64,000 nt of DNA from Burkholderiales bacterium (GTDB lineage: Bacteria; Pseudomonadota; Gammaproteobacteria; Burkholderiales; Usitatibacteraceae), in contig JAHCAK010000013.1 of NCBI GenBank assembly GCA_019634955.1, forward strand, positions 25,818-89,817. The letters run 5' to 3'. Positions within the stretch are counted from its first letter, which is position 1. Each line of letters opens with the position of its first letter. Positions 8,760-16,562 of the stretch are shown here, in pieces. Below the pieces are notes generated by a model. The model saw only the letters and a list, made by a program, of their open reading frames with translations, searched no databases and was not told the DNA's origin. The position numbers and the translations under genes are program-made.

Positions 8760-9272
8760 GTGCGTCACTTCGTCCGCCTTGTCGATCGCGTGTCGGACCT
8801 CTGCGGCATCGCCGCCGCGGCCATGCTGGTCGCCGCGATGCTCATCGTCGTGTGGATGGTCGCGTACCGCGCGCTCGGCAATTCCACCTACTGGGAGATC
8901 GAGGCCGCCACCTACCTGATCGTCGGCACCGTCCTCATCGGCTCGCCGTACTGCCTGAAGACGCGCGGCCACATCGGCGTCGACCTCGCCTCCGAGTGGC
9001 TGCCGCCGCGCGGCAAGCGCGTGCTCGCCCGCGTGCTCGCCCTCCTCGGCTTCGCCGTGTGCGTGTACCTCGCCTGGGAAGGGCTGCAGCTCACGCTGGA
9101 GGCCTTCCACAAGAACGAGGGCAGCGGCTCGCTGTGGAACCCGCCGCGCTGGCCCTTCTTCGCGACGATGCCCATCGGCCTCGGGCTCACGGCGCTGCAG
9201 TACGTGGCCGATTTCCTGCGCCCGGCCGAGGCCCCGGCCGCGACGGCCGCCGTGTCCGGCCAGGGAGCCTGA
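8760..9272 (+). CDS. dctQ: TRAP transporter small permease subunit, DctQ family
   Basis: A 170-residue inner-membrane protein starting at GTG. It has four predicted hydrophobic helices: around residues 15-40, a stretch including YLIVGTVLIGSPYC, one from about 80 to 105, and one near FFATMPIGLGLTALQYV. The conserved DctQ context ARGHIGVD-like (KTRGHIGVDLASEWLPPRGK) is present. It links the periplasmic binding protein to the large DctM permease. It lies between dctP and dctM, and only four bases separate its stop from the dctM start. The GTG start is the only one compatible with a full first helix. Confidence 0.88.
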   Translation: MRHFVRLVDRVSDLCGIAAAAMLVAAMLIVVWMVAYRALGNSTYWEIEAATYLIVGTVLIGSPYCLKTRGHIGVDLASEWLPPRGKRVLARVLALLGFAVCVYLAWEGLQLTLEAFHKNEGSGSLWNPPRWPFFATMPIGLGLTALQYVADFLRPAEAPAATAAVSGQGA

Positions 9273-9276
9273 CGCC

Positions 9277-10593
9277 GTGAACGAGCTGCAGGTCGGCCTC
9301 CTCATCCTCGTGGTCACGACGGTGGTGCTCTTCTCGGGCTTCCCCATCGCCTGGGGCCTCGCCCTCGTCGCCGTGGCCTTCCTCGTGGCGTTCAAGGGCC
9401 CGGCGAGCCTCGCCGTGGTGGCCACGCAGTTCATGGACGAGCTGAACTCGTTCGCGCTGCTCACCATCCCGCTCTTCATCCTGCTCGGGGCGGCCATCGG
9501 CGTCTCCGCCGCGGGCAAGGACATCTACAACTCGCTCTACCGCTGGCTCGCGCGCGTGCCCGGCGGGCTCATCATCGCCAACATCCTCGCCTGCGGCATG
9601 TTCTCGGCGGTGTGCGGTTCCTCGCCAGCCACCGCGGCGGCGATCGGCAAGGCCGGCGTCCCCGAGATGATCCGCCGCGGCGTGCCGCCGGCGCTCGCCA
9701 CGGGAGCCATCTGCGCAGGCGGCACGCTGGGCATCCTGATACCGCCGTCCATCACGCTGATCCTCTACGGGATCGCGACGGAGACCTCCATCGGCAGGCT
9801 GTTCCTGTCGGGCGTCGTCCCCGGGATCCTGCTGGTCGTCCTCTTCTCGGCTTGGGCGTGGTTCGCATCGCTCGTGGCCAGGCGCGAGCTGGTCGTCGTG
9901 GACGAGCGCTTCACGCTGAAGGAGAAGATGGAGGGCATGGTGCGCGTGGGCCCCTTCCTCGCGATCATCGCGGCCATCGCCTACTTCATGTACGGCGGGC
10001 TCGCCACCCCTTCGGAAATCGCGGCCATCGGGGCGTTCCTGGCGCTCATCCTGGTGATCGTGATCTACCGGACCTGGCGCATGAGCGACCTGCAGCACAT
10101 CTTCCGCGACACGGTGCGCGAGTCGAGCATGATCCTCATGATCATCGCGGCCGCGGCGCTCTTCTCGTACATGATGTCGCTGCTCTACGTCACGCAGTCG
10201 TCCGCCGAGTGGCTGGTCTCGATCCAGCTCAACAAGTGGGTGCTGCTCGCGGCGATCAACGTCTTCCTGCTCCTCATGGGGTGCTTCCTGCCGCCGGTGG
10301 CCATCATCCTCATGGTGATGCCCATCCTCACGCCGGTGCTCGAGGCCAACGACTTCGACCTCATCTGGTTCGCGGTGCTGCTCACGATCAACCTGGAGGT
10401 GGGGCTCATCACGCCGCCGGTGGGGCTCAACCTCTACGTGCTGCGGGGCGTGGCGCCCGAGGTCCCGCTGAACGTGGTGCTGCGCGGCTCCCTGCCCTAT
10501 GTGTTCATCATGATCGGTTTCATGGTGCTTCTCTGCTTCTTCCCGGGCATCGCCACCTGGCTCCCTGATACGCTGATGGGGCCGGGCCACTGA
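9277..10593 (+). CDS. dctM: TRAP transporter large permease subunit, DctM family
   Basis: A 438-residue polytopic inner-membrane protein with about eleven or twelve hydrophobic segments. It starts at GTG four bases after dctQ. Family features include GFPIAWGLALVAVAF near the N-terminus, the motif ACGMFSAVCGSSPATAAAIGK, GTLGILIPPSITLILYG, and NLEVGLITPPVGLNLYV near the C-terminus. DctM is the sodium-coupled translocating subunit of tripartite ATP-independent periplasmic transporters. With dctP and dctQ it makes a complete transporter; the substrate is unknown. Confidence 0.93.
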   Translation: MNELQVGLLILVVTTVVLFSGFPIAWGLALVAVAFLVAFKGPASLAVVATQFMDELNSFALLTIPLFILLGAAIGVSAAGKDIYNSLYRWLARVPGGLIIANILACGMFSAVCGSSPATAAAIGKAGVPEMIRRGVPPALATGAICAGGTLGILIPPSITLILYGIATETSIGRLFLSGVVPGILLVVLFSAWAWFASLVARRELVVVDERFTLKEKMEGMVRVGPFLAIIAAIAYFMYGGLATPSEIAAIGAFLALILVIVIYRTWRMSDLQHIFRDTVRESSMILMIIAAAALFSYMMSLLYVTQSSAEWLVSIQLNKWVLLAAINVFLLLMGCFLPPVAIILMVMPILTPVLEANDFDLIWFAVLLTINLEVGLITPPVGLNLYVLRGVAPEVPLNVVLRGSLPYVFIMIGFMVLLCFFPGIATWLPDTLMGPGH

Positions 10594-10619
10594 CCGCGGC
10601 CCGGTCGCGGAGGATCCCC

Positions 10620-10988
10620 ATGGCAGACATCGATCTCAGGCGCGTCCACCACCTCGGCATGAAGGCCGCGCGCCATGCCGCCGACGAGATGGCCGCGGAC
10701 CTCGGCCGCAAGTTCGGCCTCGCCGGCCGGTGGGAGGGCAATATCCTGCATTTCGACCGGCCGGGGGTGACGGGCAAGCTCGCCCTCACCGAAAAGGACC
10801 TGCACCTCACCGTCACCCTGGGATTCCTCCTCAAGGCCCTGCGCGGCTCCATCGAGCGCGCCGTCCACGAGGAACTGGACAGCCTCTTCGCCTCGAAGGG
10901 GACAGCGAAGGTCGCGGCGGCGAAGCCCCCGGCGAAGAAGCCCGTCAGCCCGAAATCGGGCTCGGGTGGCCGGAAAAAAGCCGGTTGA
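10620..10988 (+). CDS. Polyhydroxyalkanoic acid system (PHA_gran_rgn) family protein
   Basis: A 122-residue small protein. Residues 1-90 match the pattern of the PHA granule-region family: a DIDLRRVHHLGMKAAR start, GLAGRWEGNILHFDRPGVTGKL, and TVTLGFLLKALRGSIERAVHEELD. The tail is alanine/lysine/proline-rich. Members are found near PHA or phasin genes and their biochemical role is not established. No PHA synthase is in this window, but two phasins and a wax synthase are 8-14 kb away. Its last 44 bases overlap the end of the convergent unknown gene. A GGAGG-like site (CGGAGGATC) precedes the ATG. Confidence 0.7.
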   Translation: MADIDLRRVHHLGMKAARHAADEMAADLGRKFGLAGRWEGNILHFDRPGVTGKLALTEKDLHLTVTLGFLLKALRGSIERAVHEELDSLFASKGTAKVAAAKPPAKKPVSPKSGSGGRKKAG

Positions 10989-11643
10989 GGATCGCCGTCT
11001 CGCGGCCGCCGATGGTCGCGAGGAAGTCGCCGGCGCCGCCCATGTGCCGGAACGCCTCGAAGCCGTGCTCGAGGAACGCCTGCAGGTCCTCCATCCCGAG
11101 CATCTTCGCGGGGCGGCGCATGAGCTTGAGCGTCGCGTGGATGAAGGGCTTCACCACGAGCGCGTCGAGCCTGCGCCCCACCTCGTCGATGAGGGCGATC
11201 TGCCGCTCGCGTTCGGCGCGGGTGCCCGCCTCCCGGTAGGCCCGGGCGTAGCTCGCTTCCGTGACGGGCCCCGGCGCGAGGACGGCCGCCAGCCGCCGGT
11301 CCAGTTCCTCCGAGAGCGCGTCGACCTCGATCGCCAGCGCCGCCGTCTCGACGGCGCTGTCGGGAAGCGTGCGCACCATCACGGGATAGATGCGCAGCAT
11401 CGCCTCGTCGCGGTGGCTGAAATCCTTGTCCCCGTAGAGGTCCCCGAGGAAGAAGGCGGTCGCCTTGGCGTAGCGCGGGTCGGCCGCGAGGTCGGCGTAG
11501 GTCTGCGCCAGCCGCCGCGCCTGCCAGGCCTTCACCTCCGCGAGCCGCGGGGGTGGATGGCCGGCCTCGCGGCCCCGCATCTCGCGCAGGCGCTCGAGGT
11601 TGCGGCGCAGGGACTCGGGCGCGGGATGGGCTGAAAGGGTCAT
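10945..11643 (-). CDS. Conserved hypothetical protein, predominantly helical
   Basis: A 232-residue protein I cannot assign to a characterised family. It is strongly charged and predicted mostly alpha-helical, without signal peptide or membrane segment. Recognisable blocks are LAQTYADLAADPRY, ATAFFLGDLYGDKDFSHRD, a central alanine/leucine-rich helix with AIEVDALSEELDRRL, and a C-terminal part MLGMEDLQAFLEHGFEAF. The codon pattern matches its neighbours, and the frame is closed neatly by a divergent promoter region on one side and a convergent 44-base overlap with the PHA-system gene on the other. Its -10-like TAGAAT (minus strand) sits next to the palindromic operator at 11691-11710, so it may be co-regulated with the alcohol/aldehyde oxidation operon. 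Confidence 0.72.
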   Translation of the reverse strand: MTLSAHPAPESLRRNLERLREMRGREAGHPPPRLAEVKAWQARRLAQTYADLAADPRYAKATAFFLGDLYGDKDFSHRDEAMLRIYPVMVRTLPDSAVETAALAIEVDALSEELDRRLAAVLAPGPVTEASYARAYREAGTRAERERQIALIDEVGRRLDALVVKPFIHATLKLMRRPAKMLGMEDLQAFLEHGFEAFRHMGGAGDFLATIGGRETAILNRLFSGHPSPISG

Positions 11644-11653
11644 GGCCTCGCGG

Positions 11654-11682
11654 TTGCCTCGGGCGGGGGGCGAGGCTATTCT
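11654..11682 (+). promoter_or_regulatory. Sigma70-type promoter of the aldehyde/alcohol oxidation operon
   Basis: TTGCCT (11654-11659), 17-bp spacer, TATTCT (11677-11682), in the divergent region before the aldehyde dehydrogenase. The predicted transcription start is near 11689, just before a palindromic operator. The same -35 variant and 17-bp spacing occur in the predicted rne promoter. Confidence 0.55.
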
Positions 11683-11690
11683 AACGAGTG

Positions 11691-11710
11691 ATTGAAACGA
11701 GCGTTTGAAT
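11691..11710. promoter_or_regulatory. Palindromic operator resembling a PsrA/TetR-type site
   Basis: ATTGAAACG and CGTTTGAAT flank AG: an inverted repeat of 9+2+9 with one mismatch. Its core GAAAC-N4-GTTTG fits the published PsrA consensus of Pseudomonas, (G/C)AAAC-N2-4-GTTT(G/C); PsrA is a TetR-family fatty-acid sensor. It lies at about +2 to +21 of the predicted promoter and overlaps the first possible TTG start, the position expected for a repressor site. The binding protein is unknown. Confidence 0.55.
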
Positions 11711-13132
11711 CCGCGTCAACACCCTTTCCCCTTGTACCCCGACACCGAAGCCCTGTTCCGGCGGCAGCGCAACGCCTTCGCGGCCGAACCCTATCCCGCG
11801 GCCGCCGCGCGCATCGCCCTCCTCGACCGTCTCGAGGCGCTCGTGAAGGACCACGCCGCCGAGTGGGCCGAGGCGATCTCGCGCGACTTCGGCGGCCGCT
11901 CGCGCCACGAGACGCAGTTGCTGGAGGTCTTTCCGTCGCTCGAGGCCATCCGCCACGCCCGGCGCCACCTGCGCCGCTGGATGAAGCCGCGGCGGCGCGC
12001 GACGAGCCTGTGGTTCCTGCCCGGGCGCTCTTCCGTCGTCCCGCAGCCGCTGGGCGTGGCGGGCATCGTCGTGCCGTGGAACTACCCGCTCTACCTCGCC
12101 ATCGGCCCCCTCGTGCCGGCGCTCGCCGCGGGCAATCGCGCCCTGGTGAAGATGTCCGAGTCCACGCCCGCCACGGGCGGGCTGCTCGAGCGGCTGGCCG
12201 AACGCCACTTTCCCGGCGGCGAGGTGCGCGTGGTCAACGGCGGCCCGGAGGTGGCCCAGGCCTTCTGCCGCCTGCCTTTCGACCACCTCCTCTTCACCGG
12301 GTCCACGACGGTCGGCCACCACGTCATGCGCGCGGCCGCGGAGAACCTCACGCCAGTGACGCTGGAGCTGGGCGGCAAGTCGCCGGCGATCGTCGGCCGG
12401 GGATTCCCCGTCGCCGAGGCGGCCGGGCGCATCGCCTACGGCAAGTGCCTCAACGCCGGGCAGACCTGCATCGCTCCCGACTACGCGCTCGTGCCGGAGG
12501 AGAGCGTCGGCGCCTTCGTCGAGGCGGCCCGCGCGGCCATCGCCACCCTCTACCCCACCCTCGCCGCCAACCCCGATTTCACCGCCATCGTCGACGCGCG
12601 CCATCGCGACCGCCTCGCGCGGCTGCTGGAGGATGCCGTGGCCAAGGGCGCGCGCGCGATCGAGGTGAACCCGGCCGGCGAGGACGTCGCTGCCGCCGGC
12701 AAGCGCGCGCCCACGCTGCTCACCGGCGTCGACGGTTCGATGGCGATCATGCGCGAGGAGATCTTCGGCCCGCTGCTGCCCATCGTCGCCTACCGCGACC
12801 TGGACGAGGCGATCGCCTTCGTGAACGCGCGGCCGCGGCCGCTGGCGCTCTACGTGTTCGAGCACGACCGCGACGCCGTGCGCCGCGTGATCGAACGGAC
12901 CGTCTCCGGTGGCGTCACCGTGAACGAGACGATCCTGCACATCGCGCAGGACGACCTCCCCTTCGGCGGCGTCGGCGCCTCGGGCATGGGGCGCTACCAC
13001 GGCCGCGAGGGGTTCGAGACGTTCTCCCAGATGAAGGCGGTCTTCCGGCAGCCGCGCCTGAACGGCCTGAAGCTCTTCCGCCCCCCCTACGGCCGGCGCT
13101 TCGAAAGCCTCGTGCGCCTGCTCCTGGGCTGA
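11705..13132 (+). CDS. Coniferyl-aldehyde-dehydrogenase-type NAD(P)+ aldehyde dehydrogenase
   Basis: A 475-residue aldehyde dehydrogenase oxidising an aldehyde to the acid with NAD(P)+. Catalytic Cys255 is in NAGQTCIAPDY and Glu221 in LELGGKSP; IVVPWNYPLYLAIGP and FGPLLPIVAYRDLDEAI are also visible. The short class-3-like architecture ending with a hydrophobic C-terminus matches the CalB group, which includes fatty-aldehyde-active members. The start is uncertain: TTG at 11705 lies inside the palindromic operator, and an in-frame TTG at 11732 would also give a normal N-terminus; no ATG is available. The stop overlaps the next start by one base. With the Tat-signal protein and GMC oxidoreductase downstream, an alcohol to aldehyde to acid pathway is likely. 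Confidence 0.87.
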   Translation: MNPRQHPFPLYPDTEALFRRQRNAFAAEPYPAAAARIALLDRLEALVKDHAAEWAEAISRDFGGRSRHETQLLEVFPSLEAIRHARRHLRRWMKPRRRATSLWFLPGRSSVVPQPLGVAGIVVPWNYPLYLAIGPLVPALAAGNRALVKMSESTPATGGLLERLAERHFPGGEVRVVNGGPEVAQAFCRLPFDHLLFTGSTTVGHHVMRAAAENLTPVTLELGGKSPAIVGRGFPVAEAAGRIAYGKCLNAGQTCIAPDYALVPEESVGAFVEAARAAIATLYPTLAANPDFTAIVDARHRDRLARLLEDAVAKGARAIEVNPAGEDVAAAGKRAPTLLTGVDGSMAIMREEIFGPLLPIVAYRDLDEAIAFVNARPRPLALYVFEHDRDAVRRVIERTVSGGVTVNETILHIAQDDLPFGGVGASGMGRYHGREGFETFSQMKAVFRQPRLNGLKLFRPPYGRRFESLVRLLLG

Positions 13133-13662
13133 TGCCCACCCGCCGGCAGTTCCTCAAGGTCGGCCTCGCCTCGGGCGCCGTCCTCGCGGGCGCGGGCTGG
13201 CTCGCGCTGCGCGGCGGACGCGTGCCCGCCGCAGGCTACGGTTGGCTGGATGCGCGTGCGGCGCGCATCGTGACGGCCATCGTTCCCGCGGTGCTCGCGG
13301 GCGCGCTACCCGAGGCCCCGGTCGCCCGGAAGCAGGCGATCGGGGAAGCCACGGCCGCTTTCGACCGCGCCATCTCCGGCCTCTCGCCCGCCGTGCAGGA
13401 GGAAATCGCGCAGCTCTTCTCGCTGCTCGGGCTCGCGGCCGGCCGCTTCATCGTGGCGGGCGTGCGCTCGGAATGGCACGAGGCCACGCCCGAGGAACTG
13501 CACGCCTTCCTGCGTCGCTGGCGCGAGAGCCGATTCGGCTTGCTGCGCGCCGGCTACCAGGCGCTCACGCAACTCATCCAGGCGGCGTGGTACGGCAACC
13601 CGGCCTCCTGGGAGCGCATCGGCTATCCGGGGCCTCCGTCGCTCGAGAGCAGGCCCGCGTGA
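13132..13662 (+). CDS. Tat-exported small subunit (gluconate 2-dehydrogenase subunit 3-like) of a GMC dehydrogenase
   Basis: A 176-residue protein with a clear twin-arginine signal, TRRQFLKVGLASGAVLAGAG (residues 3-22). The remainder is a helical domain with no cysteines or cofactor motif, as in the subunit-3 family that accompanies flavin dehydrogenases. Because the GMC protein encoded next lacks its own signal peptide, this subunit may carry it through the Tat pathway; that is inference from context. Its ATG overlaps the aldehyde dehydrogenase stop by one base, and its stop overlaps the GMC GTG start, so the three genes are translationally linked. Confidence 0.7.
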   Translation: MPTRRQFLKVGLASGAVLAGAGWLALRGGRVPAAGYGWLDARAARIVTAIVPAVLAGALPEAPVARKQAIGEATAAFDRAISGLSPAVQEEIAQLFSLLGLAAGRFIVAGVRSEWHEATPEELHAFLRRWRESRFGLLRAGYQALTQLIQAAWYGNPASWERIGYPGPPSLESRPA

Positions 13663-15257
13663 TCGTCGATCCCTTCCGCGAAGGTCTCGCCGCCGGCTGG
13701 AAGGCGATCGATGCGGCCGCCCTCGAGCGCGACCTCGAGATCGAGGCCGACGTGGTGGTCGTGGGCAGCGGCGCCGGCGGCGGCGTCACCGCGGAGATCC
13801 TCGCGCGGGCCGGCCTGCGCGTGGCGATCGTGGAGGAAGGCCCGCTCAAGTCCTCGGCCGACTTCCGCATGCGCGAGCGCGAGGCCTACCCGCAGCTCTA
13901 CCAGGAGTCGGCGGGGCGGCAGACGAAGGACAAGGCGGTGACCATCCTGCAGGGGCGCTGCGTGGGCGGCTCGACCACGGTCAACTGGACCTCGAGCTTC
14001 CGCACCCCGCCCCGGACGCTCGCGCACTGGCGCGCGGAGCACGGCATCGCCACGATGGGGGAGGCCGACCTCGCGCCGTGGTTCGCGCGCATGGAGGAGC
14101 GCCTGTCCATCGCGCCGTGGCCGGTTCCCCCCAACGAGAACAACGACATCCTGCGGCGCGGCTGCGAGAAGCTGGGCATCCCGGCGGCCGCCATCCGCCG
14201 CAACGTGAAGGGCTGCTGGAACCTCGGCTATTGCGGCATGGGCTGCCCCACCAACGCCAAGCAGTCGATGCTGGTGACGACGATCCCGGCGGCACTGGGT
14301 GCCGGTGCGACGCTCGTCCACCGCGCCCGCCTGGAGCGCCTGGTTGCCGCGGGCGACCGCGTCGTGGCCGCGGAGGCGCGAGGCGTCGCCGGCCCCGGCG
14401 CCGCGCCGGTCGCCGCCGTCGTTCGCCTGCGAGCGCGCCACTTCGTGCTGGCCGCGGGCGCGATCGGCAGCCCCGCCGTGCTCCTGCGCAGCGCCCTGCC
14501 CGACCCCCACGGGCTCGTGGGCCGGCGCACGTTCCTGCACCCCACCGTGGTGTCGGCTGCCGTCATGCCGGACCCGGTGAAGGGCTACGAGGGCGCCCCA
14601 CAGACGATCTACTCGGATCACTTCCTGGACAGCCTGCCGGTGGACGGCCCCATGGGCTTCAAGCTGGAGGCCCCGCCCCTGCACCCCATCCTCGCGGGGA
14701 TCACGCTGCCGGGCTACGGGCAGGCGCACGCCGGCTGGATGGAATCGTTCGCGAACCTGCAGGTCGTGATCGCGCTCCTTCGCGACGGGTTCCATCCGGA
14801 GTCGCCGGGCGGGCGGGTCGCCCTTCGCGAGGATGGCTCCCCGGTGCTCGACTATCCGCTGGGCGCCTTCCTGTGGGACGGCGTCCGCCGCGCCTACCTC
14901 ACGATGGCCGAGATCCAGTTCGCCGCGGGCGCGCGCACGGTGCTTCCGCTGCACGAGGACGCGGGCCCCGCCGCGACCTGGGCGCAGGCGCGCGAGGCCA
15001 TCGCCCGGCTGCCGATGGCGCCGCTGCATGCCCGCGTGGTGAGCGCGCACGTGATGGGCGGGTGCCCGATGGGGCCGGAACCGCGCGCCGCCGTCGTCGA
15101 CGAGCGCGGCCGCCACCACCACGTGGCCAACCTGTCGGTCCACGACGGCTCGCTGTTTCCCACGAGCATCGGCGCCAATCCGCAGCTCTCGATCTACGCG
15201 ATCGCCGCGCGGATGGCCGACGCTCTCGCGGCCGAACTCGCCCGGCGCCCTTCCTAG
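13659..15257 (+). CDS. GMC-family FAD-dependent alcohol oxidoreductase
   Basis: A 532-residue flavoprotein starting at a GTG that overlaps the previous stop. The FAD-binding motif VVVGSGAGGGVTAEILARAG is near residues 34-53. Further landmarks are GRCVGGSTTVNWTSSFR, GYCGMGCPTNAKQSML, the catalytic-histidine segment SAHVMGGCPMGPEP, and the C-terminal VHDGSLFPTSIGANPQLSI. This pattern is that of the long-chain alcohol oxidase branch of the GMC superfamily more than of choline dehydrogenase. It should oxidise an alcohol to an aldehyde, which the aldehyde dehydrogenase of the same operon would take further. Near a wax-ester locus, fatty alcohol is a plausible substrate, but sequence alone does not prove it. 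Confidence 0.85.
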   Translation: MIVDPFREGLAAGWKAIDAAALERDLEIEADVVVVGSGAGGGVTAEILARAGLRVAIVEEGPLKSSADFRMREREAYPQLYQESAGRQTKDKAVTILQGRCVGGSTTVNWTSSFRTPPRTLAHWRAEHGIATMGEADLAPWFARMEERLSIAPWPVPPNENNDILRRGCEKLGIPAAAIRRNVKGCWNLGYCGMGCPTNAKQSMLVTTIPAALGAGATLVHRARLERLVAAGDRVVAAEARGVAGPGAAPVAAVVRLRARHFVLAAGAIGSPAVLLRSALPDPHGLVGRRTFLHPTVVSAAVMPDPVKGYEGAPQTIYSDHFLDSLPVDGPMGFKLEAPPLHPILAGITLPGYGQAHAGWMESFANLQVVIALLRDGFHPESPGGRVALREDGSPVLDYPLGAFLWDGVRRAYLTMAEIQFAAGARTVLPLHEDAGPAATWAQAREAIARLPMAPLHARVVSAHVMGGCPMGPEPRAAVVDERGRHHHVANLSVHDGSLFPTSIGANPQLSIYAIAARMADALAAELARRPS

Positions 15258-15335
15258 GCCCCGTCGCCCGGCCGCCGCGGCCCGATATACTGGCGCCGCG
15301 CTCCCCACTTGCCACGAGCGGGAAAGGAACTCGCC

Positions 15336-16562
15336 ATGGGCGACATGATCGCTCTCGAGCGTCGCTACTCGGCGCGCAACTACGATCCGCTGCCCGTCGT
15401 CCTCACCGAGGGCGAGGGCGCGTGGGTCCGTGACGAGGCCGGCCGCCGCTACCTCGACATGCTGTCGGCGTACTCGGCCGCGAGCTTCGGGCACGCGCAC
15501 CCGCGCCTCGTGGCGGCGCTCTCGCGCCAGGCCGCGCGGCTCGCCGTGACCTCGCGCGCCTTTCACAACGACCGGCTGCCGCCCTTCCTCGCGCGCCTGT
15601 GCTCGATCACGGGCATGGACCGCGCGCTGCCGATGAACACCGGCGCCGAGGCCGTCGAGACCGCGATCAAGGTCTCCCGCAAGTGGGCCCACGTGGCGAA
15701 GGGCGTGCCCGACGGCCGCCAGCGGATCGTCGTCTGCGAGGCGAACTTCCACGGCCGTACCTCCACGATCGTGGGATTCTCGTCGGAGCCGGCCTACCGC
15801 CTCGGCTTCGGTCCCTTCGGGCCGGGCTTCGACCGCGTGCCCTTCGGCGACGCGCGCGCGCTGGAGGCCGCGATCGGCCCCGACACCGCCGCGTTCCTGG
15901 TCGAGCCGGTGCAGGGCGAGGCGGGAATCGTGGTGCCCCCTCGCGGCTATCTCGCCGAGTGCGCGGCCATCTGCCGCCGCCACGGCGTGCTGCTCGTCGC
16001 CGACGAGGTGCAAACGGGGCTCGGCAGGACAGGACGCCTGCTCGCCTGTGACCACGAGGGCGTGCGCCCCGACGGTCTCATCCTCGGCAAGGCACTGGGC
16101 GGCGGGCTCCTGCCCGTTTCCGCATTCCTCGCGCGCGAGGACGTGATGGGAGTGCTGGAGCCGGGCGACCACGGCAGCACCTTCGGCGGCAATGCGCTCG
16201 CCGCAGCGGTGGGCTTCGAGGCGCTCGACACGCTCGTCGAGGAAGGGCTCCCCGCACGGGCCGCGATGCTCGGCGATCGGCTGGCGGCGGGCCTGCGCGC
16301 GCTGGCCTCGCCGCTCGTCCGCGAAGTGCGCGGCCTGGGCTTGCTGGCCGGGCTGGAGATCGACCCGTCCCGCGCCACGGCGCGGGCGGTGGTCGACGCG
16401 ATGCTCGCGCGCGGGGTGCTCAGCCGGGACACGCACGGCACCGTCGTGCGGCTCGCGCCGCCGCTCGTGATCGCGAGCGAAGAGGTGGACTGGGCCGTGG
16501 CCCGGATCGGCGAGGCCCTGGCCGCCGTGGCGGCTACGCCGCCTGCGCCGGGGCGTTCTTGA
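15336..16562 (+). CDS. rocD: Ornithine--oxo-acid transaminase (class III aminotransferase)
   Basis: A 408-residue PLP enzyme typical of ornithine aminotransferase, which makes glutamate-5-semialdehyde from ornithine and 2-oxoglutarate. The N-terminus RRYSARNYDPLPVVLTEGEG is diagnostic for this group. The pocket motif ADEVQTGLGRTG and the PLP lysine in LILGKALGGG (Lys252) are present, with STFGGNALAAAVG near residue 285. The ATG at 15336 follows a GGAAAGGA ribosome-binding site; a TATACT hexamer at 15286 could be its -10. It overlaps the convergent acyl-CoA ligase by 29 bases. Its connection to the lipid genes around it is probably only positional. Confidence 0.85.
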   Translation: MGDMIALERRYSARNYDPLPVVLTEGEGAWVRDEAGRRYLDMLSAYSAASFGHAHPRLVAALSRQAARLAVTSRAFHNDRLPPFLARLCSITGMDRALPMNTGAEAVETAIKVSRKWAHVAKGVPDGRQRIVVCEANFHGRTSTIVGFSSEPAYRLGFGPFGPGFDRVPFGDARALEAAIGPDTAAFLVEPVQGEAGIVVPPRGYLAECAAICRRHGVLLVADEVQTGLGRTGRLLACDHEGVRPDGLILGKALGGGLLPVSAFLAREDVMGVLEPGDHGSTFGGNALAAAVGFEALDTLVEEGLPARAAMLGDRLAAGLRALASPLVREVRGLGLLAGLEIDPSRATARAVVDAMLARGVLSRDTHGTVVRLAPPLVIASEEVDWAVARIGEALAAVAATPPAPGRS

